Positions 17,574 through 25,128 of a stretch of 64,000 nucleotides of DNA are shown here, piece by piece. The stretch lies in NCBI RefSeq assembly GCF_051433165.1, contig NZ_JBHMFS010000010.1, forward strand, positions 124,001-188,000, in the 5' to 3' direction. A model generated the notes under the pieces. It ran no database searches. It was not told where the DNA came from and saw only the letters and a program-made list of their open reading frames with translations. The DNA comes from Falsiroseomonas sp051433165. Lineage in GTDB: Bacteria; Pseudomonadota; Alphaproteobacteria; Acetobacterales; Acetobacteraceae. Numbering within the stretch: the stretch's first letter is position 1; each line of letters begins with the position of its first letter. Made by a program: the position numbers and the translations under genes.

Positions 17574-18149
17574 TCAGCGGTCGATCGGCCGCCACCCCTC
17601 CACCAATCCCCACCCCACTCGCGTAAACCGGAATACGTTCCCGCCGCCTGCGCCAGGCTGGTCTTCCGCCCGGCTGATTTCCACGCCCTTGATGTGGCAC
17701 AGCAGCAGCGCGCCCACCCCGCCATGCGCCACGATCGCCACATCGCCGGGCGGCGCCTGTGCCAGCACGGCACGCACCGCGCCGACGATGCGGGCCTGCG
17801 CATCCGCCGCCCGTTCCCATCCGCGCACGCTGCGCTCCGGTTCGGCGAAGAAGGCATCCGCCGTCGCCTCGAATTCCGCTGGCGGCAGGTAGCCCGTGGC
17901 GCTGCGGTCATTCTCCCCCAGCGCCTCGACCGGCGTGAAGCCGAGGCCGAGATGCACGGCCAGGATTTCGGCCATGTCGCGCGCCTTGCGCTCCGTGCTG
18001 CTGAACACCGCGCGAATGCCCGGGATCCAAGGCTGCGCCAGCATGGCGCGGGACCGTTCCAGCCCGCGCGGCGAAAGCGGCCAGTCGGGGACCGGCACGG
18101 AGGGGTCGATGGCGACCTCGGGATGCGTCAGGAAGTGGACTTGCGCCAT
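17574..18149 (-). CDS. Histidine phosphatase family protein with altered RHG motif
   Basis: A 191-residue protein of the phosphoglycerate-mutase-like fold. The canonical N-terminal LVRHGE is replaced by FLTHPE: the phospho-accepting His (His8) remains but the flanking Arg and Gly are Thr and Pro. The other elements are present: SSTERKARDMAEI (after the first helix), RSATGYLPP and the second catalytic His in VAIVAHGGVGALL. It may be a broad phosphatase with an altered phosphate pocket, or weakly active. It is convergent with the M20 gene, with the repeat array between them. Confidence 0.82.
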   Translation of the reverse strand: MAQVHFLTHPEVAIDPSVPVPDWPLSPRGLERSRAMLAQPWIPGIRAVFSSTERKARDMAEILAVHLGLGFTPVEALGENDRSATGYLPPAEFEATADAFFAEPERSVRGWERAADAQARIVGAVRAVLAQAPPGDVAIVAHGGVGALLLCHIKGVEISRAEDQPGAGGGNVFRFTRVGWGLVEGWRPIDR

Positions 18150-18197
18150 GGCTGCCGTAAGGATGCGTTTCGCCGCGACCCTACCACGGAGATCCGC

Positions 18198-18593
18198 TTG
18201 CCCAACCCGGCCACCCGCACCCCGCCCAGCGATGCACCCAAGCTACGCACCATCGCCATGCCCGCCGATGCCAATCCCTCCGGCGACATTTTTGGTGGCT
18301 GGCTGATGGGGCTGATGGACCTGGCCGCTGGCAATGCCGCCGGGCGCCGTGGCCGCGGCCGGGTGGCGACCATCGCGGTGGAGGGCATGAAATTCCACAT
18401 GCCGGTGCTGGTCGGCGACGAGGTCAGCATCTTCGCGGAGGTCGTCTCCGTCGGACGTACCTCCATGCGGATCGAGGTCGAAGCCTGGCGACGGGAACGC
18501 TCGGCGGAGGAGATGTGCCTGGTGACGGAGGGCGTCTTCACCTTCGTCGCCATCGACGAGAACCGTAAGCCGCGTGCGGTGCCCGCCGCATGA
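18198..18593 (+). CDS. Acyl-CoA thioesterase (YciA-like hotdog)
   Basis: A 131-residue hotdog thioesterase hydrolysing acyl-CoAs. The YciA/BACH signature is clear: LRTIAMPADANPSGDIFGGW (catalytic Asp in GDIFGG), then MDLAAGNAAGRR and VEGMKFHMPVLVGDEVSI. I use a TTG start (LPNPATRTPPS) because GGAG lies six bases upstream and family N-termini begin before the LRT motif; the first internal ATG would cut off that motif. The stop overlaps the next start by 4 bp, so it is coupled to a second hotdog thioesterase. Confidence 0.85.
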   Translation: MPNPATRTPPSDAPKLRTIAMPADANPSGDIFGGWLMGLMDLAAGNAAGRRGRGRVATIAVEGMKFHMPVLVGDEVSIFAEVVSVGRTSMRIEVEAWRRERSAEEMCLVTEGVFTFVAIDENRKPRAVPAA

Positions 18594-19048
18594 CGCGGTC
18601 CGATGATGGGAGGGCCGAATGGCCCGGACAGCTGGGTCAGCCCTCCAGCCTCATCCGCGACCATGTGATTCGCTGGTCCGAATGCGACCTCTACGGCCAC
18701 GTCAACCATGCGGCCTATCTGGTGCTGTTCGAGGATCTGCGCGTGGCACATTGGCAGGCGCTGACCGGCGCAGCGCTGGCGCCGGACCGGCCGGGTCCGG
18801 TCGTGGCGCAGCTCGATGTGCGTTACCTGCGCGGCGTGCGGTTCAACGACGCGGTGACGCTGACCTGCCGCACCGTCTCCTTCCGCCGCAGCTCCTATGT
18901 GCAGGACTACGCGCTGCTGAAGGATGGCGAGGCCTGTTGCACGGCCCGCGCCGTCTGCGTCATCACGCGGCAGGATAGCGGCGAGAAGGTGCCGCTGACG
19001 CCCGAATGGCGCGCCCTGCTGGAAGCGCAGGGCGCGGAGGCGGCGTAA
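18590..19048 (+). CDS. Acyl-CoA thioester hydrolase (YbgC/4HBT-like hotdog)
   Basis: A 152-residue second hotdog enzyme, of the 4-hydroxybenzoyl-CoA thioesterase/YbgC type. The active-site motif WSECDLYGHVNHAAYL carries the catalytic Asp and the D-x-x-G-H-x-N pattern. It starts within an ATGA overlap with the YciA-like gene, so the two are made together; both deacylate CoA thioesters. The first 22 residues (MTRSDDGRAEWPGQLGQ) precede the domain and their DNA resembles a non-coding stretch at 14341, so this leader may be a recent addition. Confidence 0.88.
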   Translation: MTRSDDGRAEWPGQLGQPSSLIRDHVIRWSECDLYGHVNHAAYLVLFEDLRVAHWQALTGAALAPDRPGPVVAQLDVRYLRGVRFNDAVTLTCRTVSFRRSSYVQDYALLKDGEACCTARAVCVITRQDSGEKVPLTPEWRALLEAQGAEAA

Positions 19049-19050
19049 AT

Positions 19051-20022
19051 TCAGCGCCGCCAGGGCCGCCGTTGCCACAGCCCCTGCAGCACCGCATGGT
19101 CGGCGCGCATCATGTCCCGGTAATCCTTGCCGATCAGCGGCCGCAGCGGCAGCCCGGTGCGTTCCGCATCCGCGATCAGCGCCGGGTCGGCCAGCGCCTC
19201 CCGGAACGCCGCCTCCAGCCGGATGCGGATCTCGTCCGGCAGGCCGGGCGGCGCGCCGATGCCGCGGGCGGAACCGCCGAGCACGTCATAGCCCTGGTCC
19301 TTGAAGGTCGGCACGTCACCGGTCGGCGCCCAGCGCACCGGCCCGCCCTGGGCCAGGCAGCGGATGCGGCCCTCCCGCATCAGGCCCAGGCCCTCGCTCA
19401 TGTTGAAGCTGCCCACCGGCAGGCTGCCGCCCAGCACGTCCCGCTGCACCGGCGCGGTGCCGTTGTAGGGGATGTGCAGCAGGCGCACATCCGCCGCTTC
19501 CTCGAAGCTCAGCTGCAGCATGTGGTCGTCGGAGCCGATGCCGGCGGTGCCGACGCCGATGCCCTCCGGGTCCTTCTTCGCGGCGTCCTTGAGGTCGTCC
19601 AACGTGCGCCAGGGGCTGTCGGCGCGCACCCAGAAGCCACCCGGATCGTCCACGATATTGGCGATGTAGGTGTAGTCTTCCGGCCGATAGCGCGGCGTGC
19701 GCTCGATCGCGACCGCATGCATGGCCGTGTTGGTCAGGGCGCCGAGCGTGTAGCCATCCGGTGCCGCGTTGAACAACGCCTCGAAGCCGAGCTGGCCGGC
19801 GGCGCCGGGGCGGTTGACCACGGCGAAGCGCGCGCCGGCCAGGCGCGGCGTTACGTAATGCACGATGGGGCGCACCATGTTGTCCACGCCGCCGCCGGGC
19901 GGGAAGGGGACGATCACCTCGATCGCACGGTCGGCCGGCCACGCGGCCTTGGCCAGGCGCGGCGCGGCAAGGGTGGCCACGGATGTGGCGGCAACACCCA
20001 GCAGGGTGCGGCGGGTGGTCAT
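19051..20022 (-). CDS. Bug/TctC family periplasmic substrate-binding protein
   Basis: A 323-residue receptor with a twin-arginine-like signal (MTTRRTLLGVAATSVATLAA) and cleavage near AKA-A. Bug motifs are VIVPFPPGGGVDNMVRPIV, NRPGAAGQLGFEALFNAAPD and the GTAGIGSDDHMLQLSFEE loop. GGGAGG precedes the ATG. This copy diverges from the other receptors in the window, with an insert-rich C-terminus ending RPWRR, implying a different ligand. It is convergent with the thioesterase pair (2 bp gap) and divergent from a small secreted protein. Confidence 0.9.
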   Translation of the reverse strand: MTTRRTLLGVAATSVATLAAPRLAKAAWPADRAIEVIVPFPPGGGVDNMVRPIVHYVTPRLAGARFAVVNRPGAAGQLGFEALFNAAPDGYTLGALTNTAMHAVAIERTPRYRPEDYTYIANIVDDPGGFWVRADSPWRTLDDLKDAAKKDPEGIGVGTAGIGSDDHMLQLSFEEAADVRLLHIPYNGTAPVQRDVLGGSLPVGSFNMSEGLGLMREGRIRCLAQGGPVRWAPTGDVPTFKDQGYDVLGGSARGIGAPPGLPDEIRIRLEAAFREALADPALIADAERTGLPLRPLIGKDYRDMMRADHAVLQGLWQRRPWRR

Positions 20023-20219
20023 GGTGGGTCCTCCCGGGGACGATTTCCGACAACATGGCGCGGCCGCGCGCGGCATGCAACAGCCTGATCCGGAACCATA
20101 ATCCGTTCTGCAGGACGCAACGTCCACCCCAAGGCGCAGCCGATCGCGGCAACAGGCAGCACGTGCTGGCGGCGCTGCGCCCGGCGCCGCATTCTGCGGC
20201 CAAAGCCGGAGGAACCCCG

Positions 20220-20735
20220 ATGTCCCGTCTCGCCACCGTCTTGGCCGCCGCGCTGCTTCTGGTCGCGCTTCCCGCCGTGGCGGAGACGCCCTTGCCCTGC
20301 CGCCTCGGCCCCGATGCCCAGGACACGCATCTGCACGCCGCCCCTGTCGAGATGGTGGTGCTGGCCGGGCCACAGCGGACTGGCCGCACCGAATACCGGA
20401 TGCTGGTCCACAACCCGCACCCCTGGCCCGCCGCCGTGCTGGCCGCGATCGACCTGCCCGGCATCGTGCCAGCCCCCGCCGAGCCGGTGACGCTGCCGCC
20501 GCACCAGGCGGCCCCTGTGCTGATCGGCTGGTTCCCGCATGACATGTCCCGCGGCCGCATGGCGCCCCCCTCGGTGGAGGCGGTGCGCGCCGCGATGACC
20601 ATCCCCTTCTGCCAGGTGCTGGAGCCCAGCCCGGTCTCGCGTGGTGCGTCGCCCTCAGCCGGTGGCGCGATCCTGGCGCATGGCCTCCAGGTCATCCGCG
20701 ATGAAGGCGCGCAGGATATCCGCCAGGGGCTCTGA
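20220..20735 (+). CDS. Secreted protein of unknown function
   Basis: A 171-residue protein with a clear signal peptide (MSRLATVLAAALLLVALPAVA, cleavage before ETPLP) and GGAGG upstream of the ATG. The mature part contains Cys28, a Tyr-Arg-Met-Leu segment (TEYRMLVHNPHPWPAAVLAA) and many prolines. I do not recognise the family; it may be a small periplasmic beta-rich protein. The last 27 codons lie on top of the convergent DenD-like gene (20655-20735), so the C-terminal tail may be a run-on after loss of an earlier stop. Confidence 0.6.
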   Translation: MSRLATVLAAALLLVALPAVAETPLPCRLGPDAQDTHLHAAPVEMVVLAGPQRTGRTEYRMLVHNPHPWPAAVLAAIDLPGIVPAPAEPVTLPPHQAAPVLIGWFPHDMSRGRMAPPSVEAVRAAMTIPFCQVLEPSPVSRGASPSAGGAILAHGLQVIRDEGAQDIRQGL

Positions 20736-21641
20736 CCGGACGAAGCCGAGGCCGGGGGCGCGGGTGGCGGCGAAGGCGGCGGGCCAGCCGGCGACGATCG
20801 CCTCCACCTCCGCATCCGGCACATGCCTGGCGAGCGCCCGTGCCTCCGGCCCCGCCACTTCCTCCAGCGCCACCAGCATCTCGGCGATGCTGGCGGACAG
20901 GCCGGGCGGGTTGATGCCGCGGTCACGGCCGAGCTTCGCGCTGTCCATCCCCGCCGCATACGCCAGCCAATCCACCGCGCGGCGCGGGGAACAGACCCAG
21001 ACCCGGAAATCCTCCGCCATCGGATACTGCGCCGGCAGACCCAGCAGCGGTTCGCGCAGCACGGCGGAGACGAAGGAACTGGCCGCGCGGTTCGGCCGGC
21101 CCGGGCGCACCATCACCGTCGGCAGCCGGATCGAGACCACATCGAGAAAGCCGCGCCGCGTCGCATCCGCCAGCAGCAGCTCGCCGATCGCCTTCTGCGC
21201 GCCGTAGCTGTTGGTGGGCAGCTGCCGCGCCTCATCCGGCACCATCGCGGACTGGCCGCCATCGAAGGAGGCGACGGAGGAGGTAAAGACCACGCGCGGC
21301 GGCGCCGGAAGCTTGCGGCAGACATCGATCAGCGCCTGGGTGCCGGCGATGTTCACGCGGATGCCAAGGTCGTAATCCGCCTCCGCCGCGGCGGAGACCA
21401 CGGCCGCCAGGTGCACCACAAGCCCGGTGCCGGGCGGGATCGCCTGCGCCAGTACCGCCGCATCGGCCACGTCGCCGGCCAAGCAGCGGACGGGGAAGGG
21501 GGCCTCCAGCGGCGCCGGCTGGTGCAGGTCGAACAAGGTAAGGCCGGTGATGCGCTTCCCCCCCACCGCCGCATCCGCGGCCAGCCGCGCCGCCAGCCTG
21601 CGGCCCAGGAAACCGCCGCCGCCCAGGATCGTGACCTGCAT
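20655..21641 (-). CDS. NAD-dependent epimerase/dehydrogenase (DenD-like)
   Basis: A 328-residue extended short-chain dehydrogenase. The NAD-binding GGGGFLGRRLA motif sits at the N-terminus, followed by DVADAAVLAQ, VVHLAAVVS and the catalytic NSYGAQKAIGE (Tyr-xxx-Lys). The layout resembles D-erythronate dehydrogenase DenD, which oxidises four-carbon sugar acids. No other erythronate genes are beside it, so the substrate is uncertain. The start has GGGGGAG 8-10 bases upstream. It is divergent from diaminopropionate ammonia-lyase (87 bp) and its 3' end overlaps a convergent gene by 81 bp. Confidence 0.85.
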   Translation of the reverse strand: MQVTILGGGGFLGRRLAARLAADAAVGGKRITGLTLFDLHQPAPLEAPFPVRCLAGDVADAAVLAQAIPPGTGLVVHLAAVVSAAAEADYDLGIRVNIAGTQALIDVCRKLPAPPRVVFTSSVASFDGGQSAMVPDEARQLPTNSYGAQKAIGELLLADATRRGFLDVVSIRLPTVMVRPGRPNRAASSFVSAVLREPLLGLPAQYPMAEDFRVWVCSPRRAVDWLAYAAGMDSAKLGRDRGINPPGLSASIAEMLVALEEVAGPEARALARHVPDAEVEAIVAGWPAAFAATRAPGLGFVRSEPLADILRAFIADDLEAMRQDRATG

Positions 21642-21728
21642 CTGAATTCTCCCCCTTTTCCATTCGGTGGCGCGACTCGCCTCGTGCCAACTTGCCGGGA
21701 CAGGGGCTGGCGCGCCACTCTCCGCCGC

Positions 21729-22898
21729 ATGATCCCAGATCGCCCCGCCCGCCTCCTCCTCAATCGCCGCCATGGCACCCCCGGCGTGGTGGTGCTGCCC
21801 GATTCAAGCTTTCGCCGCGCGAAGGCGGAAATCACCTCCTGGCCCGGCTATGCGCCGACGCCGCTGCTGAAGCTGGAGGATGTGGCGGCCGAAGCGCGCG
21901 TCGCGGCGGTGCTCTACAAGGATGAGGGCGGGCGCTTCGGCCTCGGCAGCTTCAAGGCGCTGGGTGGCGCCTATGCGGTGGCGCGGCTGCTGGTGTCCGA
22001 GCTCGCCCGGCGCGGCGTCGCCAATGCCGCGACCACGGCGGAACTGGCCGGCGGCGCGCACCGGGATGCGCTGCGCGGCATTACCGTGACCTGCGCGACG
22101 GATGGCAATCATGGCCGCTCCGTCGCCTGGGGCGCCGAGCGCTTCGGCTGCCGCTGCGTGATCTTCGTGCATGAGACGGTCAGCCAGGGCCGCCGCGACG
22201 CCATCGCGAAGTATGGCGCGGAAATCCGCGTGGTCCCCGGCAATTACGACGACGCGGTGCGGGAAGCGGCGCGCACGGCGGAGGCGGAGAACTGGTTCGT
22301 CGTCTCCGACACGTCGTACGAGGGCTATACCGAAATCCCGCGCGACGTGATGCAGGGCTACCGCGTCATGGTAGATGAGGCGGCGGACCAGATGGAGGGC
22401 CAGGCGCCCACGCATGCCTTCATCCAGGGCGGCGTCGGCGGCGTGGCCGCGGCGGTCGCCATCCAGCTCCGTTCGCGTTTCGGCCCGGATGTGAAGGTCA
22501 TCGTGGTGGAGCCGGACAAGGCCGCCTGCCTGCTGGCCAGCGCCGAGGCCGGGGAGCCTTCGACGGTGGCGGGGGAGCTGGATACGCTGATGGCGGGCCT
22601 CGCCTGTGGCGAGCCGAGCCTGCTGGCCTGGCAGGAGCTGGAGCGCAGCGCCTTCGCCTTCATGACCGTCTCCGACGAAAGCGCGGTGGACTGCATGCGG
22701 CTGCTGGCCCATCGCACGCCAAAGATCGTCGCCGGGGAGAGTGCGGTGGCCGGCCTCGCCGCCCTGCTGCTGGCGGTGCGGGAGCCGATGACGCGGATGC
22801 TGCTCGGGCTCGGGCCGGATAGCCGCGTGCTGCTGTTCGGAACCGAGGGCGCGACGGACCCGGAACTGTACACAAGGTTGATCAACCCCGCGGATTGA
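21729..22898 (+). CDS. dpaL: Diaminopropionate ammonia-lyase
   Basis: A 389-residue fold-type II PLP enzyme converting 2,3-diaminopropionate to pyruvate and ammonia. The PLP lysine lies in GLGSFKALGGAYAVARLL. The phosphate/cofactor loop TCATDGNHGRSVAWGA, the DTSYEGYTEIPRDVMQGY segment and the C-terminal GEGA-like FGTEGATD fit the YgeX group. Length is normal. It is followed by two Bug receptors in the same direction, which may import a diamino acid or related amide (inference). It is divergent from the DenD-like gene. Confidence 0.9.
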   Translation: MIPDRPARLLLNRRHGTPGVVVLPDSSFRRAKAEITSWPGYAPTPLLKLEDVAAEARVAAVLYKDEGGRFGLGSFKALGGAYAVARLLVSELARRGVANAATTAELAGGAHRDALRGITVTCATDGNHGRSVAWGAERFGCRCVIFVHETVSQGRRDAIAKYGAEIRVVPGNYDDAVREAARTAEAENWFVVSDTSYEGYTEIPRDVMQGYRVMVDEAADQMEGQAPTHAFIQGGVGGVAAAVAIQLRSRFGPDVKVIVVEPDKAACLLASAEAGEPSTVAGELDTLMAGLACGEPSLLAWQELERSAFAFMTVSDESAVDCMRLLAHRTPKIVAGESAVAGLAALLLAVREPMTRMLLGLGPDSRVLLFGTEGATDPELYTRLINPAD

Positions 22899-22979
22899 CG
22901 CGGAATTGCTGCAGCGCGACATGCGGGAACCAAGGCGGCGCCCCGGCGCTGCCCGACTGATCCTTCGGAGAACCGCCGC

Positions 22980-23957
22980 ATGAATCGCCGCCATCTAGTC
23001 GGCGCGGGCCTGGCCACACTGGCCGGCCCCAGCTTCACGACATCCGCCCAGGCGCAGGGCAATTGGCCGAGCCAGCCGATCCGCCTGGTGGTCCCTTTCG
23101 CCGCCGGCGGCCCGACCGACATCCCGGCCCGGCTGTTCGCGGAGCGTATTGGCGCCAACCTGTCGCAGCGAATCATCGTGGAAAACCGCACCGGCGCCGG
23201 CGTGCTGGTGGGGACGGAGGCGGTGGCCAAGGCGACGGACGGCCACAGCTTCCTCTACACCACCGTGGCGCATGCCGTGCTGCGCGCGCTGTTCCAGCGC
23301 CTGCCCTTCGACCCGGAGGCGGATTTCGTGCCGGTGGCGCTGGTCGGCGTGATCCCGATGCTGATCACCGTTGGCAAGGATTCGCAGATCCGCGACCTGG
23401 CCGGGTTGCAGGCGGCGATGAAGGCCGATCCGGGCGGCATGACCTATGCCTCCTCCGGCAATGGCGGCGCGCTGCATCTGGCGACGGAGCTGTTGCTGCG
23501 TTCGATGGATGCCCGCGCGCTGCACGTGCCCTATCGCGGCACCGCGGCGGCCATGCCGGATGTGCTGAACGGCACCATCCCGTTGATCGTCGATGTCGCG
23601 ACCTCCGCGCTCGCCTATGCGCGCGGCGGCGAAACCCGCGCCCTGGCGGTGATGGACCGCACCCGCCTGCCGCAGCTTCCCGACGTGCCGACCACGGCGG
23701 AAGCCGGTTTCCCGGGGCTTGAGGCCTATACCTGGCACATGGTGATGGCGCCCAAGGGCACGCCGGCCAATGTGGTGCAGCAGGTGAACCGCGCCTTCAT
23801 GCAGGTGGCGGCGGAGGCTGCGGTGCAGCAGCGCCTGTCCGACCTGGCGATGCGCCTGGTCACCGACAGCACGCCCGAATCCGCCGCCGCCTGGCTGCGG
23901 GCGGAGACCCAGAAATGGTCCGCGGTGGTGCGCGAGGCCAACATCACCATCAACTGA
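22980..23957 (+). CDS. Bug/TctC family periplasmic substrate-binding protein (tandem copy 1)
   Basis: A 325-residue receptor with signal peptide MNRRHLVGAGLATLAGP and cleavage near AQA-Q. It has the Bug core (GNWPSQPIRLVVPFAAGGPT, ENRTGAGVLVGTEAVAK, ASSGNGGALHLATELLL). It starts 81 bp after diaminopropionate ammonia-lyase and shares most motifs with the next gene, so the two are tandem duplicates: both have GNWP-QP-R-VVPFAAGGPTD and a matching DSTPESAAA C-terminal segment. The likely ligand class is carboxylates, amino acids or amides. Confidence 0.92.
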   Translation: MNRRHLVGAGLATLAGPSFTTSAQAQGNWPSQPIRLVVPFAAGGPTDIPARLFAERIGANLSQRIIVENRTGAGVLVGTEAVAKATDGHSFLYTTVAHAVLRALFQRLPFDPEADFVPVALVGVIPMLITVGKDSQIRDLAGLQAAMKADPGGMTYASSGNGGALHLATELLLRSMDARALHVPYRGTAAAMPDVLNGTIPLIVDVATSALAYARGGETRALAVMDRTRLPQLPDVPTTAEAGFPGLEAYTWHMVMAPKGTPANVVQQVNRAFMQVAAEAAVQQRLSDLAMRLVTDSTPESAAAWLRAETQKWSAVVREANITIN

Positions 23958-23976
23958 GGGGCACCCGCCCCCCGAC

Positions 23977-24006
23977 GGCCCGGCGATCCAAGGTTGACGC
24001 CGGGCC
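23977..24006 (+). terminator. Hairpin between tandem Bug genes
   Basis: A perfect 9-bp stem (GGCCCGGCG at 23977-23985, CGCCGGGCC at 23998-24006) with a 12-base loop lies 20 bases after the stop of the first Bug gene. No U-tract follows, so it may be a processing or attenuation hairpin rather than a full terminator. Confidence 0.45.
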
Positions 24007-24039
24007 ATACTCTCCCCGACTGTTCCGCCCATGCATGAA

Positions 24040-24058
24040 GGGGCGGTAATTTCGCCCC
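24040..24058 (+). promoter_or_regulatory. Leader hairpin directly before the second tandem Bug gene
   Basis: GGGGCG (24040-24045) pairs with CGCCCC (24053-24058) around a GTAATTT loop, immediately upstream of the GGGGAG ribosome-binding site at 24060-24065. Its position suggests it could influence access to the ribosome-binding site. No known riboswitch is recognised. Confidence 0.35.
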
Positions 24059-24068
24059 AGGGGAGAAC

Positions 24069-25076
24069 ATGTCCATGACAGAACTGAAATTCGGCCGTCG
24101 CCACGCGCTGGCGCTCGGCACCGGTGCTCTGGCCACGCCATTCCTGCTGCCGCGCGGCGCCGCGGCGCAGGGGAACTGGCCGACCCAGCCAGTCCGCATG
24201 GTCGTTCCCTTTGCCGCCGGCGGCCCGACCGATGTGCCCGGACGCCTGATTGCGGAGGAGATGTCGAAGGGGCTGCCGAACCGCATCGTGGTCGAGAACC
24301 GCACCGGATCGGGCGTGGTGATCGGCACGGATGCCGTGGCGAAGGGGCCGCAGGATGGCTCCATGCTGCTGTACACGACCGTGGCCCATGCGGTGACCCG
24401 GGCGATGTTCCCGACGCTGCCCTTCGACCCGATCGCGGATTTCACGCCCTGCGCGCTGGTCGGCCAGGTGCCGGTCGTGCTGCTGGTGAACAACGATTTC
24501 CCGGCGCAGAATCTGGCGGAGTTCATCGCCGTGCTGCGCGCCAATCCGGGCAAGTACGACTATGCCTCCTCCGGCAATGGCGGCGCCGTGCATCTGGCGA
24601 CGGAGCTGTTCCTGCATGCGGCCGGCGGGCTGCGGGTGAACCACATCCCCTATCGCGGCAGCTCCGCCGCGCTGCCGGATGTGCTGTCCGGCCGCGTGCC
24701 GATGATCTTCGACATCGCGGCTTCCGCGCTGCCCTACGCCCGGTCTGGCCAGTTGCGGGCTCTGGGGATCAGCACCAAGGAACGCTCCCCCCTCGCGCCC
24801 AATATCCCGACCATGATCGAGCAGGGTGTCGCGGGGTATGAGGCCTACACCTGGCACATGGTCCTGGCCCGCAGCGGCACGCCGCCGGCCATCATCCAGC
24901 AGGTCAACCAGGCGGTGAACCGGGCGGTGAACGTCCCGGCGGTAAAGGAACGGCTGCTGAGCTTCACGATGCAGGTGGTCAGCGACAGCACGCCCGAATC
25001 GGCCGCCGCCTATCTCCGCAGCGAAATGGCGGTGTGGGAACCGCTGGTGCGCGCCGCGGGCATCCGCGCGAACTGA
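24069..25076 (+). CDS. Bug/TctC family periplasmic substrate-binding protein (tandem copy 2)
   Basis: A 335-residue receptor closely related to the preceding gene. It has a signal region (FGRRHALALGTGALATPFLL, cleavage near AAA-Q), then GNWPTQPVRMVVPFAAGGPT, ENRTGSGVVIGTDAVAKGP and the ASSGNGGAVHLATELFL pocket loop. ATG 24069 (MSMTEL) or 24075 could be used; GGGGAG fits the first. The last six residues, AGIRAN, and the stop codon are tandemly repeated downstream in 24-bp units. No transporter membrane genes are adjacent. Confidence 0.92.
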   Translation: MSMTELKFGRRHALALGTGALATPFLLPRGAAAQGNWPTQPVRMVVPFAAGGPTDVPGRLIAEEMSKGLPNRIVVENRTGSGVVIGTDAVAKGPQDGSMLLYTTVAHAVTRAMFPTLPFDPIADFTPCALVGQVPVVLLVNNDFPAQNLAEFIAVLRANPGKYDYASSGNGGAVHLATELFLHAAGGLRVNHIPYRGSSAALPDVLSGRVPMIFDIAASALPYARSGQLRALGISTKERSPLAPNIPTMIEQGVAGYEAYTWHMVLARSGTPPAIIQQVNQAVNRAVNVPAVKERLLSFTMQVVSDSTPESAAAYLRSEMAVWEPLVRAAGIRAN

Positions 25077-25125
25077 GTCGCGGGCATCCGCGCCAACTGA
25101 GTCGCGGGCATCCGCGCTAACTGAG
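25056..25125 (+). repeat. Three tandem 24-bp repeats with in-frame stops at the end of the second Bug gene
   Basis: The 24-bp unit encodes AGIRAN-stop-V and occurs three times (starts 25056, 25080, 25104), with TGA in frame at 25074-25076, 25098-25100 and 25122-25124. Copies differ at one third-codon base (GCG, GCC, GCT in the Ala codon). The last copy reaches to 4 bp before the convergent gene's stop. Confidence 0.95.
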
Positions 25126-25128
25126 CGA

